12,801 nt of DNA from DASSFZ01 sp036514635. Lineage in GTDB: Bacteria; Chloroflexota; Anaerolineae; Fen-1058. Of this stretch, positions 1 through 9,635 are shown in pieces. The stretch is from contig DATBWU010000367.1 of the NCBI GenBank assembly GCA_036514635.1, positions 1-12,801 on the forward strand, written 5' to 3'. The number at the start of each line of letters is the position of its first letter. Position 1 is the first letter of the stretch. Under the pieces are notes generated by a model. The model made no database searches. It saw only the letters and a program-made list of their open reading frames with translations, and was not told where the DNA came from. Position numbers and translations under genes: made by a program.

Positions 1-1883
1 GAGAACTCGCCCTCGACTACATCCTCGTCGCCTTTGCCTCCCGGAGGCGGCGTGCCTGGGCCTTCTCCACCGGGCGGCTGCTGGCCGTACATCGTCGCGC
101 CGATGCGCTGCAGCGCGTCCATCAGTTCCTGCGCACGTCGCTTGAGTTCATCGGTGCTCGCCGTCTCCAGCACACCTTTCAGCGCATTCGCTTTCGATTC
201 GACGTCGCTCTTCGCGTTGGCAGGCACTTTGTCACCCAGGTCGCGCAGCGTCTTCTCGGCGGTGTACACGGCGTTGTCGGCGTGATTGCGCGCCTCGACG
301 TGCTCGCGGCGCTTCTGGTCTTCGGCGGCGAACTGCTGCGATTCTTTGACCATCTTCTCCACTTCGCTGTCGCTCAGGCCGGACGAGGCCGTGATGGTGA
401 TGTGCTGGCTGCGGCCTGTCGCCTTGTCTTGCGCCGACACCTTGAGGATGCCGTTCGCGTCGATGTCGAAAGTCACTTCGACCTGCGGCATGCCGCGCGG
501 GGCGGGCGGGATGCCGTCGAGGATGAATTTGCCCAGCGATTTGTTGTCAGCGGCCATGGGCCGCTCGCCCTGCGTAGCGTGAATCTCGACGCTGGTCTGC
601 CCATCCGACGCGGTCGAGAAGATCTGCGACTTGCGGTAGGGGATGGTCGTGTTGCGCGGGATCAGCGGTGTGGCCACGCCGCCCAGCGTCTCGATCGACA
701 GCGTCAGGGGCGTCACGTCGAGCAGCAGCACGTCTTTCACTTCGCCGCCCAGCACGCCGCCCTGAATCGCCGCGCCGACGCCGACGACTTCGTCGGGATT
801 CACGCCCTTGTGCGGCTCTCGGCTGAAGAACTTCTTGACGGCCTCCTGCACGGCGGGCATGCGCGTCATGCCGCCGACCAGCACGACCTCGTTGATGTCG
901 GCCGGCGTCAACTTGGCATCCTCCAGCGCGCGCCGGCACGGCTCGATCGAGCGCTGGATCAGGTCGGCGGTCAACTGCTCCAACTTGGCGCGCGTGAGTT
1001 TCATTTGCAGGTGCTTCGGGCCGGACGCGTCGGCGGTGACGAACGGCAGGTTGAGTTCCGTCTCCATCAGGCTCGATAGTTCGACCTTGGCTTTCTCCGA
1101 GGCTTCCTTCAGGCGTTGCAGCGCCTGCCGATCCTGGCGCAGGTCGATGCCCTGATCCTTCCGGAACTCTTCACACACCCAGTCGATCACGCGCTCGTCG
1201 AAGTCGTCGCCGCCCAGGTAAGTATCGCCGTTGGTCGATTTGACTTCGAACACGCCGTCGCCCACGTCGAGGATCGAAATGTCGAACGTGCCGCCGCCCA
1301 GGTCGTACACGGCGATCGTCTCGTCCTTTTTGCGATCGAGGCCGTAGGCTAGCGACGAGGCGGTCGGCTCGTTGATGATGCGCAGCACTTCCAGCCCGGC
1401 GATCTTGCCGGCGTCCTTCGTCGCCTGGCGCTGGCTATCGTTGAAGTACGCCGGCACGGTGATCACGGCCTGCGTGACCGTCTCGCCCAGGTAGGCTTCG
1501 GCATCCTGCTTGATCTTCTGCAAGATCATCGCCGAGATTTCCGGCGGCGAGTATTCTTTGTCGCCCATCACCACGCGGCAGTCGCCGTTGGGCGCTTCGA
1601 CGATCTTGTACGGCAGGCGCTTCAGTGCCTTTTGCACTTCGGCGTCGCGAAACTTGCGGCCCATCAGCCGTTTCACCGAGAAGATCGTGTTCTCCGGGTT
1701 GATGATCGCCTGCCGGTGCGCCACCTGGCCGACCAGCCGCTCGCCGGTCTTGGGGTTGATGGCCACGACCGAGGGGAACAGTCGGCTGCCCTCGCTCGAT
1801 GGGATGACGACTGGCTCGCCGCCTTCCATCACGGCGACGACGGAGTTGGTCGTGCCCAGATCGATGCCGATGATTTTGCCCAT
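1..1883 (-). CDS. dnaK: Chaperone DnaK (Hsp70), C-terminal end cut by the window edge
   Basis: ATP-driven Hsp70 chaperone that binds exposed hydrophobic stretches of unfolded proteins in the cytoplasm, working with DnaJ and the exchange factor GrpE. Translating the minus strand from the ATG at 1883 gives 627 codons with no stop. Visible landmarks are the N-terminal phosphate loop GIDLGTTNS (residues 6-14), AVITVPAYFNDSQRQATKDAG (about 139-159, with one motif residue either side trimmed in some families), INEPTASSLAYGL (170-182), DLGGGTFDIS (194-203, Thr199 being the autophosphorylation-type threonine) and the interdomain linker DVLLLDVTP. The tail is Gly/Pro-rich and ends at the edge with acidic EDVVEGEF, close to the usual EDVVDAEF terminus, so only a few residues are missing. 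The length matches full-size DnaK (about 610-640). The stretch near residues 75-100 includes the ~23-residue insert of Gram-negative-type DnaKs. A GGAG Shine-Dalgarno sits 6 bases before the ATG. It is the third gene of the CIRCE-controlled operon; dnaJ may follow outside the window. Confidence 0.98.
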   Translation of the reverse strand, partial: MGKIIGIDLGTTNSVVAVMEGGEPVVIPSSEGSRLFPSVVAINPKTGERLVGQVAHRQAIINPENTIFSVKRLMGRKFRDAEVQKALKRLPYKIVEAPNGDCRVVMGDKEYSPPEISAMILQKIKQDAEAYLGETVTQAVITVPAYFNDSQRQATKDAGKIAGLEVLRIINEPTASSLAYGLDRKKDETIAVYDLGGGTFDISILDVGDGVFEVKSTNGDTYLGGDDFDERVIDWVCEEFRKDQGIDLRQDRQALQRLKEASEKAKVELSSLMETELNLPFVTADASGPKHLQMKLTRAKLEQLTADLIQRSIEPCRRALEDAKLTPADINEVVLVGGMTRMPAVQEAVKKFFSREPHKGVNPDEVVGVGAAIQGGVLGGEVKDVLLLDVTPLTLSIETLGGVATPLIPRNTTIPYRKSQIFSTASDGQTSVEIHATQGERPMAADNKSLGKFILDGIPPAPRGMPQVEVTFDIDANGILKVSAQDKATGRSQHITITASSGLSDSEVEKMVKESQQFAAEDQKRREHVEARNHADNAVYTAEKTLRDLGDKVPANAKSDVESKANALKGVLETASTDELKRRAQELMDALQRIGATMYGQQPPGGEGPGTPPPGGKGDEDVVEGEF

Positions 1884-1901
1884 AAAAGTCTCCTGATTTC
1901 A

Positions 1902-1931
1902 GAAGCCCGGCCTTGATCCGAACCGGGTTTC
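1902..1931 (-). other. Imperfect hairpin in the grpE-dnaK gap
   Basis: The arms GAAGCCCGG and CCGGGTTTC flank 12 bases and match at 8 of 9 positions, in the 52-bp gap between the grpE stop and the dnaK start. No U-tract follows on the minus strand, so it does not look like an intrinsic terminator. A weak structure that influences mRNA processing or stability is possible, but this is inference; a chance GC-rich inverted repeat is equally plausible. Confidence 0.35.
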
Positions 1932-1935
1932 TCTC

Positions 1936-2559
1936 TTACCGGGCCACGCGCACCAGCGCCGGCCGCAGCACGCGGTCGCCGATGCGATAGCCGGTCTGCA
2001 CTTCGGCGATAATCTGCCCTTCACCGAACTCACTGGACTCTTCGTGTGTGATGGCGTCGTGAAGCGTGGGGTCGAACGGATCGCCGGGCTTGACCGGAAT
2101 GATCGATAGCCCTTCGCTCTCCAGAATCCCGATCAACTTGCGTCGCGTCAACCGCACACCGTCGATCCAGCCATTGTCCTTCAGGTCGTCGGGCAGGTTC
2201 GCCAGTGCGCGATCCAAATCGTCGATCACCGGCAACAGTTTCTCGATGATCTTCACGCCGGTCAGGAAAACCAACTGGTTGCGCTCGGCATCGTTGCGCC
2301 GCTTGTAGTTGGCGAACTCGGCCCGCTCGCGCTGCCAGCCTTCCAGGTTCGCAGCCGCTGCGCCCTTCAGCCGATCGACCTCTGCCCGAAGTTCGGAAAC
2401 TTCGTTCTTCTCAGGCGGCTGTTCCGCCGCGCTCTCCTCTACGCTTTCGCCTTTGGGGAGTGCCTGCTGAGTCGCACTCTCCTCCGCAGACGGGTGTTGC
2501 CCATTGTCGGATGTCGTATTCAGAATGTCGTCTATCTTGTCGTGGATATTCTCTTCCAC
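1936..2559 (-). CDS. grpE: Nucleotide exchange factor GrpE
   Basis: GrpE releases ADP from DnaK and so resets the chaperone cycle; it acts as a cytoplasmic dimer. The 207-residue product has an acidic, low-complexity N-terminus (1-50), a charged heptad-rich helix that should form the dimer coiled coil (about 52-100), and the C-terminal beta domain with the GrpE signature: FDPTLHDAI (162-170), then GYRIGDRVLRPALVRV (190-205). The start is a GTG at 2559, chosen because a GAGAGGTGA Shine-Dalgarno lies 7 bases upstream and because the N-terminus has a normal length. That Shine-Dalgarno overlaps the hrcA stop codon, and the two genes are 13 bases apart, so translational coupling to hrcA is likely. 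The rare start codon may hold GrpE below DnaK levels, which is inference. Family assignment is secure. Confidence 0.97.
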   Translation of the reverse strand: MEENIHDKIDDILNTTSDNGQHPSAEESATQQALPKGESVEESAAEQPPEKNEVSELRAEVDRLKGAAAANLEGWQRERAEFANYKRRNDAERNQLVFLTGVKIIEKLLPVIDDLDRALANLPDDLKDNGWIDGVRLTRRKLIGILESEGLSIIPVKPGDPFDPTLHDAITHEESSEFGEGQIIAEVQTGYRIGDRVLRPALVRVAR

Positions 2560-2572
2560 TCTCTATCACCTC

Positions 2573-3640
2573 TCAGCCGTTCGCCATGTCGGACACCAGG
2601 TCGCTGAGCAGCCGCGACACGTAGCGCACCGTGCTGACGGCGCGGCCATACGGCATGCGCATCGGGCCGATCACGCCGAGCGTGCCGGTGGCGTAATTCG
2701 TCACGCCGTAGCGCGCCATGACGATGCTGAAATCGCGCAGCTCCGACCAGTTGTTTTCGCCGCCGATAACCACCTGCACGCCGCCAATCGTCGATCCGGA
2801 CGCCTTGACCAGCACCTCCTCAAGCAGCGAGTGCTCTTCAAGGACACCTAGCAGCGCCTCGGCCATCTCGCGCCCTTCGTACTCCGGCAGCTTCAGCACT
2901 TCGGTCAGCCCGTCGCGATACACGTCGGTCGCGGCCCACGCATCCATGCGGCGCATCAGGTCGGCGACCACGCCGAGCACTTCCGCACCGAGTGTGTCGT
3001 CGATCGAACTGCGCCGGGAGGCCAGTTCCTCGCCGTTCAGCGCAGCGTATGCGGTGTTCAAACGCCCGCTCACCTCCGACAGAGTCTCCTGGCTCACCGG
3101 CTCGGCCAGTGTGAGCATCTCTTGCTTCACCGATCCATCTTGCAGAACGACGATCAACAACACCAATCGTCCCTGCGTGGAGATCAACTGGATGTGCTTC
3201 AGCCGCGCCTGCCGCGCGTGTGGCGGTGTGACGAGGGCCACCAACGCGGTGGAGCGAGAGCCATCCGGGCGCGTTCCGATACCCGATCGCGCCAGCACGC
3301 TGGCCGCCAACTGCATCCATTGCGCCAGGTCGAGCCGCGACTGGTGGAACTGGTGCGCGATCGTGCGCTGTTCGTGGATGGGCAATTCGACCTCGCCCAT
3401 CAGCCGCTGAACGAAGTAGCGGTAGCCCTTATCGGTCGGTTGTCGCCCGGCCGAAGTGTGCGGATGGGTCAGGTAGCCCGCCTCTTCGAGGTGTGCCAAT
3501 TCGTTCCGGATGGTCGCCGACGAGTAATCCAGGCCATATTTCTGCGCGAGTACCTTCGAGCCGACCGGCTTAGCCGTCTCGACGTATTCGCGGAGGACGA
3601 ACACCAGGATGGTCTGCTGGCGGGGCGTCAAATCCTGCAT
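2573..3640 (-). CDS. hrcA: Heat-inducible transcription repressor HrcA
   Basis: HrcA binds the CIRCE operator as a dimer and represses class I heat-shock genes; the family needs GroEL to stay folded, so titration of GroEL by unfolded protein relieves repression. The 355-residue product matches the usual 340-350. An N-terminal winged helix-turn-helix occupies about 1-70, with the hallmark stretch SSATIRNELAHLEEAGYLTH (40-59) followed by PHTSAGRQPTDKGYRYFV (60-77). The rest is the GAF-like dimerisation domain with its inserted segment, ending VGVIGPMRMPYG-like as TLGVIGPMRMPYGRAVS and RYVSRLLSDL. The ATG at 3640 has a GTGAGG Shine-Dalgarno at the expected distance. A perfect CIRCE ends 19 bases before the start codon, which shows autoregulation. 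It is the first gene of hrcA-grpE-dnaK. Confidence 0.97.
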   Translation of the reverse strand: MQDLTPRQQTILVFVLREYVETAKPVGSKVLAQKYGLDYSSATIRNELAHLEEAGYLTHPHTSAGRQPTDKGYRYFVQRLMGEVELPIHEQRTIAHQFHQSRLDLAQWMQLAASVLARSGIGTRPDGSRSTALVALVTPPHARQARLKHIQLISTQGRLVLLIVVLQDGSVKQEMLTLAEPVSQETLSEVSGRLNTAYAALNGEELASRRSSIDDTLGAEVLGVVADLMRRMDAWAATDVYRDGLTEVLKLPEYEGREMAEALLGVLEEHSLLEEVLVKASGSTIGGVQVVIGGENNWSELRDFSIVMARYGVTNYATGTLGVIGPMRMPYGRAVSTVRYVSRLLSDLVSDMANG

Positions 3641-3659
3641 AACCAGGCCTCACCAATGA

Positions 3660-3686
3660 TTAGCACTCGCAACTCGCGAGTGCTAA
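3660..3686 (-). promoter_or_regulatory. CIRCE operator (HrcA binding site)
   Basis: TTAGCACTC at 3660-3668, a 9-base spacer, and GAGTGCTAA at 3678-3686 match the CIRCE consensus at every position of both arms. It lies between the hrcA promoter -10 (3701-3706) and the hrcA ribosome site, so it would begin about eight bases after the transcription start and block initiation or early elongation. Its presence makes hrcA, grpE and dnaK the expected HrcA regulon here. Confidence 0.98.
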
Positions 3687-3700
3687 GACTACCGGCGTTA

Positions 3701-3729
3701 ATCATACCATGCTGAAAAAGCAGTGTCAA
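3701..3729 (-). promoter_or_regulatory. Sigma-70-type promoter of hrcA-grpE-dnaK
   Basis: Read on the minus strand, TTGACA (3724-3729) and TATGAT (3701-3706) are separated by exactly 17 bases. The -35 is a full consensus match and the -10 differs from TATAAT at one position. The predicted start, near 3694, leads straight into the CIRCE. The strong vegetative promoter plus repressor site is the standard class I heat-shock design, so no alternative sigma factor is needed. Confidence 0.9.
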
Positions 3730-3775
3730 GCACCACAACCTTCCGTTTGCCGCATAGCCTGTGTCGCCGATCGGG

Positions 3776-3862
3776 TATAATCCCACGTAGCCCATCGGGG
3801 AAGGCCCGTTCGGCTGTTGCCGCCGGCGATCGCGGTGGATGCAAGCCCACATGAGCCGCGAT
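3776..3862 (+). other. TATAAT followed by three hairpins; candidate leader or small RNA
   Basis: The stretch 3730-3999 separates the divergent hrcA and acyl-CoA synthetase genes and carries no convincing ORF. On the plus strand a perfect TATAAT (3776-3781, inside GGGTATAATCCC) has no good -35 at 17 bases; TTGCCG at 3747-3752 is 23 bases away. Downstream lie CGGG-N5-CCCG (3796-3808), CGGC-TGTT-GCCG (3811-3822) and ATCGCGG-N20-CCGCGAT (3829-3862). Bases 3863-3938 show nothing recognisable. I could not match it to a known riboswitch, 6S, SRP or tRNA. In GC-rich DNA such hairpins also occur by chance. Confidence 0.3.
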
Positions 3863-3938
3863 TTCAGGTCGAGCGGTTTGAGATCGAAGCACTGTCGGGA
3901 AGCGGATGATCGTCACTCAATTGCTCAACGGAAAGCAC

Positions 3939-3967
3939 TTGCCACGTCGAAGGGCTTACCGTATATA
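3939..3967 (+). promoter_or_regulatory. Promoter of the acyl-CoA synthetase/GNAT gene
   Basis: TTGCCA (3939-3944) and TATATA (3962-3967) are 17 bases apart. The predicted start, about 3974, gives a leader of roughly 26 bases to the ATG at 4000, with a GAGG Shine-Dalgarno at 3988-3991. This placement argues against the in-frame TTG at 3976, which would sit at the very 5' end of the transcript. Confidence 0.7.
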
Positions 3968-3999
3968 GAGTCGGTTTGAATTCCTGTGAGGATGATGCT

Positions 4000-6744
<2,745 letters not shown>

Positions 6745-6782
6745 CGCGCCCGGTGTCCACGAATAGACAACGTAACTGCTGA

Positions 6783-6816
6783 CCCCTCTCCGACGAGGAG
6801 GGGAACACGTTTCCCC
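6783..6816. repeat. Two overlapping GC-rich inverted repeats
   Basis: CCCCTC (6783-6788) pairs with GAGGGG (6798-6803), and GGGGAA (6800-6805) pairs with TTCCCC (6811-6816). The two share the middle GGGG, so only one hairpin can form at a time. The CCCCTCTCC core resembles one arm of the larger palindrome at 10337-10379, which suggests a degenerate member of the same dispersed family. No U-tract follows in either direction. Confidence 0.55.
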
Positions 6817-6861
6817 CTTCCCACGCGAGAGCGTTCGGCAATTGCCTCACGCTTATCGCTC

Positions 6862-6937
6862 TTTCCCGGGCGATCACGGGAAATCCCAAAAAGCCCATTG
6901 TTTTTGGCTCCCGCCGGATAACTTATCCGGCGGGAGC
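6862..6937. repeat. Three consecutive inverted repeats between convergent genes
   Basis: TTTCCCG (6862-6868) / CGGGAAA (6877-6883); CCAAAAA (6886-6892) / TTTTTGG (6901-6907); and a perfect 15-bp pair GCTCCCGCCGGATAA (6907-6921) / TTATCCGGCGGGAGC (6923-6937) around one central base. They occupy the 219-bp gap between the plus-strand synthetase gene and the minus-strand propeller gene, where transcripts meet. None is followed by a run of T on its own strand, so a classical intrinsic terminator is not shown, although blocking of both polymerases here is a reasonable guess. Flanking bases 6745-6782 and 6817-6861 show nothing recognisable. Confidence 0.7.
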
Positions 6938-6963
6938 ATTAGCGGTCGGGAGATCGCGAGAAG

Positions 6964-9261
6964 TCACTCGCGGTTGATCCAGGCAGCGAGGACGCAGCCC
7001 GGCGATTCAGGTACGATGGTCTGCTGGTAGTTGTAAGCAGGCGCGCTCAGGCGGAGAACGCCACTGTCAAGGATGAGGAGCCATAGCCCATCCGCGGACC
7101 AGCCGTAACTCGGAGCGATGCCCATATACGGGTCGTACGCGAGTGAAGGGAGGGTCTGTGTCTCGTTCCGGGCGATGTTGTGCAAAATGATTGACGTCGT
7201 GGACCCGGCCGGATCGAGTTCACTCGTAGTCAACCAGCGGCCGTCCGGTGAGAAGGACGTGGAGTTGAACCATTTACCAATATTGGATTGAACTCGCAGC
7301 GAGAGATCGCCGGTTCGCCGATCGAACAGGAAGACGTAGCTTCTGCCCAGTGTGTCGCGCGATACGGATAGTGCTTCTTGCGTGGCATAAGCGACGATCA
7401 GGAGCACGTCGCGATTGGCCGGATTGACCATCACCGGGCCGAGACCGGCAATTCGCCATTCGGAGGGATCGCGCTCGGGCAGAGCCGCCTGAAAGTCTTT
7501 CTCCGCTAAGAGCGTGCGGGGTCTGTCGTCCCCGGTGTTGGCCATGACCAGTTCCAGCTCGACGGCGGCCTGCGTGCCGTCGCGCCAGTGGACGTAGCCG
7601 TATGTGTCGTTATTAAGCCAGAAGGGATATAGAGCGTTCTCGATCCGGGCCAGCGCCTGGCCGTTGACTAAAGCCCGATGCAGGCTGGTATGATCTATAT
7701 CCCAGACGATCATCTGAACGCCATCGGGCGAATACGCCGGGAGGCCGGAGATGGCAGTGACCCGCGTAGAGCAGCCCGTCGAGGTGCAGTGGCTCAAGTT
7801 GATCAGGGTCGATGTGATTGGCTCTGAGTTGGCGTTTTGATCAATGCCGTAGGTCAGCACGAGGAGGTACTGATCCGGTGGTGTGATGTAGCCCGGCTGG
7901 GAAGCGGGCCAGATATTCGCCGGTGCGTCGAGCAAAGGAATCTCCTCGCCGTTTCGCCACCAGCTTATGTGCGCGATGACGAGGTTTTCGCTGCCGAGGT
8001 GCTCTTGCAAGATCACACCGTCGTGATTGGGCGGGCTGCTCATCCACACGAAATTGCGATTCGACAGTTCCTTGATCCAGGCGCCCGTCGAGGGAGTGTA
8101 TCGATACAGGCTGTTCCCTTGTGTGATGCCTTCGGAGCACACGATGGCCATGTCTTGATCCGGCAGCGGAAGCGGTGCGGCAGCCAGAGGCTTGCCTGGA
8201 TCTGCCGGGACCCAGGGCCGCAGCTTCAATCGTACGAACAGGTTGTTCAGCGCCGCCTGCGCAATGAACGGGTCGAGTGCCTGACGGTTGGCCAGTTCAA
8301 CCACCACCTGTCGCACGATTTGAACTGCGTAACCTCGATACAGCGCCTGGTAGCCGGCTTCGTCGATCGGCAGGCCGACGAGGGTCGGTGTAGGCAGGCT
8401 GATGTCGGCGATGTTCGGCTGGCTAAATCTGTAGTTGGAAGAAGTTGGCAGCCCGAGCAGGTCTATCAGGCTTTTCAACCCCTTGTCGAGTGTCAATTCG
8501 ACGTGAAAATCGTTGGGACATTCAAGGTTGGTCTGGTCGGCGCACAGTTTGCCCAACATAGCATCCAGGTCACCGACCAGCCGTTTGTCGATCGATTCGT
8601 CTCGTTCTGGATAGACGACGGTCAGCCATTGACCTTCGCTCGTCAACGCGCTTCCCCAGAAATCGTCCCCCGATGGCGAAAGCCGCCAGCGACCATTGCT
8701 TAAGCGATAGGGGATCGTCTGGCGCAGACGCACGGTTTCCGCCAAGCCTCCACCGGCGTCGATGGTGTAGGCATATTCGGAGACGACCTCGGCTCGTTTC
8801 AAGTCAGGCGACAGGTCGACGTGCACGTCCTGAGGCTCGCCGGCCTGCACGTGCAATCCCAAAGGCCCCCGGTCGAATGGTGAAGGTTGTCGGAGCAGGT
8901 AATGTTGAAGGGCAGTCCGATTGATTTCGCCGCCCGACTGGTCGATGAGCGTCTGGAGCAGTTCCATATCCGATTCGGCGGCGGCGTGCTGCACCAGTTG
9001 GTGCGTGGCGAGTATGTCCTTGACGAGAGGTGTGGCGACTTCGTCGATGCGCCGGGCGATGATCAACAGTGCGCCAACGACAATCACGCCGATGACCGTC
9101 AGCACAATCAGGACGACGCGCCTGCTTCGAGTTCCTGGCGTGATCCCCTCGCGCCGGCCGGGCGTGTCGTCCAGCGGCGAAGGCTCGGCTGCCCAAGGTT
9201 CAGCACGTTGCTCGTCCCATTGGTCTGCGCCGATCTGCCACTCGAAGTCTGAGCGCGGCAT
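6964..9261 (-). CDS. Membrane-anchored beta-propeller (TolB/WD40-like) protein of unknown function
   Basis: A 765-residue protein not assignable to a named family by eye. Residues 1-46 are an acidic, proline-containing cytoplasmic tail; RSRR (45-48) precedes one strong hydrophobic segment (49-69), so the rest should lie outside the membrane. Residues 75-355 form a mixed alpha/beta region: TIPYRLSNGRWRLSPSGDDFWG (about 182-203) leads to VVYPERD (215-221) and a helical stretch at 305-345. Its layout recalls the region before the catalytic helix in chloroflexotal peptidase-MA-like proteins, but no HExxH is present. From about 370 to the end is a propeller, with blade motifs AYSPDG (509-514), SFSPDGRWL (669-677) and GWSADGLWL (720-728). 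The ATG at 9261 has an AGGGGAG Shine-Dalgarno 9 bases upstream. It starts 32 bases after the HIT gene, so it is probably the last gene of that operon. A surface sensor or scaffold role is only a guess. Confidence 0.85.
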   Translation of the reverse strand: MPRSDFEWQIGADQWDEQRAEPWAAEPSPLDDTPGRREGITPGTRSRRVVLIVLTVIGVIVVGALLIIARRIDEVATPLVKDILATHQLVQHAAAESDMELLQTLIDQSGGEINRTALQHYLLRQPSPFDRGPLGLHVQAGEPQDVHVDLSPDLKRAEVVSEYAYTIDAGGGLAETVRLRQTIPYRLSNGRWRLSPSGDDFWGSALTSEGQWLTVVYPERDESIDKRLVGDLDAMLGKLCADQTNLECPNDFHVELTLDKGLKSLIDLLGLPTSSNYRFSQPNIADISLPTPTLVGLPIDEAGYQALYRGYAVQIVRQVVVELANRQALDPFIAQAALNNLFVRLKLRPWVPADPGKPLAAAPLPLPDQDMAIVCSEGITQGNSLYRYTPSTGAWIKELSNRNFVWMSSPPNHDGVILQEHLGSENLVIAHISWWRNGEEIPLLDAPANIWPASQPGYITPPDQYLLVLTYGIDQNANSEPITSTLINLSHCTSTGCSTRVTAISGLPAYSPDGVQMIVWDIDHTSLHRALVNGQALARIENALYPFWLNNDTYGYVHWRDGTQAAVELELVMANTGDDRPRTLLAEKDFQAALPERDPSEWRIAGLGPVMVNPANRDVLLIVAYATQEALSVSRDTLGRSYVFLFDRRTGDLSLRVQSNIGKWFNSTSFSPDGRWLTTSELDPAGSTTSIILHNIARNETQTLPSLAYDPYMGIAPSYGWSADGLWLLILDSGVLRLSAPAYNYQQTIVPESPGCVLAAWINRE

Positions 9262-9293
9262 GTGGTTATGCTCCCCTGGCTATGAACGGTGAC

Positions 9294-9635
9294 TCATCCC
9301 GGCGGCCATTTCATCTGCCGGCCGCCGAGGATGTGCACGTGCAGATGATCGACCGACTGTCCGCCCTGCCGCCCGGTATTGATCACGAGCCGAAAGCCCG
9401 TCTGCAGACCGGCCTGCGCGGCGATGTGCGCCGCCGTGGTAATCAATCGCCCGGCCAGATCGCGCTCGTCGTCGCCCAGCTCGGCCACGGACGCGATGTG
9501 GCGAACCGGGACGACCAGGATGTGCGTCGGCGCTTGCGGTGCGATGTCGTGAAACGCGACGACGTCGTCGTCGCGGTAGACGATTGACGCGGGCATGTCC
9601 CCGGCGACGACGCGGCAGAAGATGCAGGTGCTCAC
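9294..9635 (-). CDS. HIT-family (Hint-like) nucleotide-binding hydrolase
   Basis: A 113-residue histidine-triad protein, the normal length for the Hint branch, which hydrolyses AMP-lysine-type phosphoramidates and related nucleotides in the cytoplasm. The triad HLHVH (97-101) is preceded by GRQGGQSVD; His99 is the position expected to form the nucleotidyl intermediate. CIFC (4-7) plus His46 resembles the zinc-binding N-terminus of many bacterial Hint proteins. The start is GTG at 9635; its first bases overlap the TGA of the upstream lipoprotein gene (GTGA), which implies coupled translation. A GGAG lies somewhat far upstream (about 10 bases). The precise substrate cannot be read from the sequence. 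Location next to the lipoprotein and propeller genes gives no clear functional hint. Confidence 0.95.
   Translation of the reverse strand: MSTCIFCRVVAGDMPASIVYRDDDVVAFHDIAPQAPTHILVVPVRHIASVAELGDDERDLAGRLITTAAHIAAQAGLQTGFRLVINTGRQGGQSVDHLHVHILGGRQMKWPPG

Noticed and set aside
282..1079. 265-codon plus-strand frame opposite dnaK
   Set aside because: It lies wholly inside the dnaK coding region, has no recognisable domain, and has the composition of a shadow frame.
3782..3940. tRNA, 6S, SRP RNA or a known riboswitch
   Set aside because: I found no T-loop, SRP apical motif or conserved riboswitch core by eye; it is kept only as an unexplained structured stretch.
3976..3999. TTG start eight codons upstream for the synthetase gene
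   Set aside because: It sits at the predicted transcription start, while the ATG at 4000 has a well-spaced GAGG.
6907..6937. Intrinsic terminator
   Set aside because: The stem is strong, but no T-run follows on the plus strand and an A-run follows on the minus strand, so the terminator pattern is not met.
6842..7030. 62-codon plus-strand frame in the convergent gap
   Set aside because: It starts at a TTG without a Shine-Dalgarno, runs through palindromes, and overlaps the end of the propeller gene.
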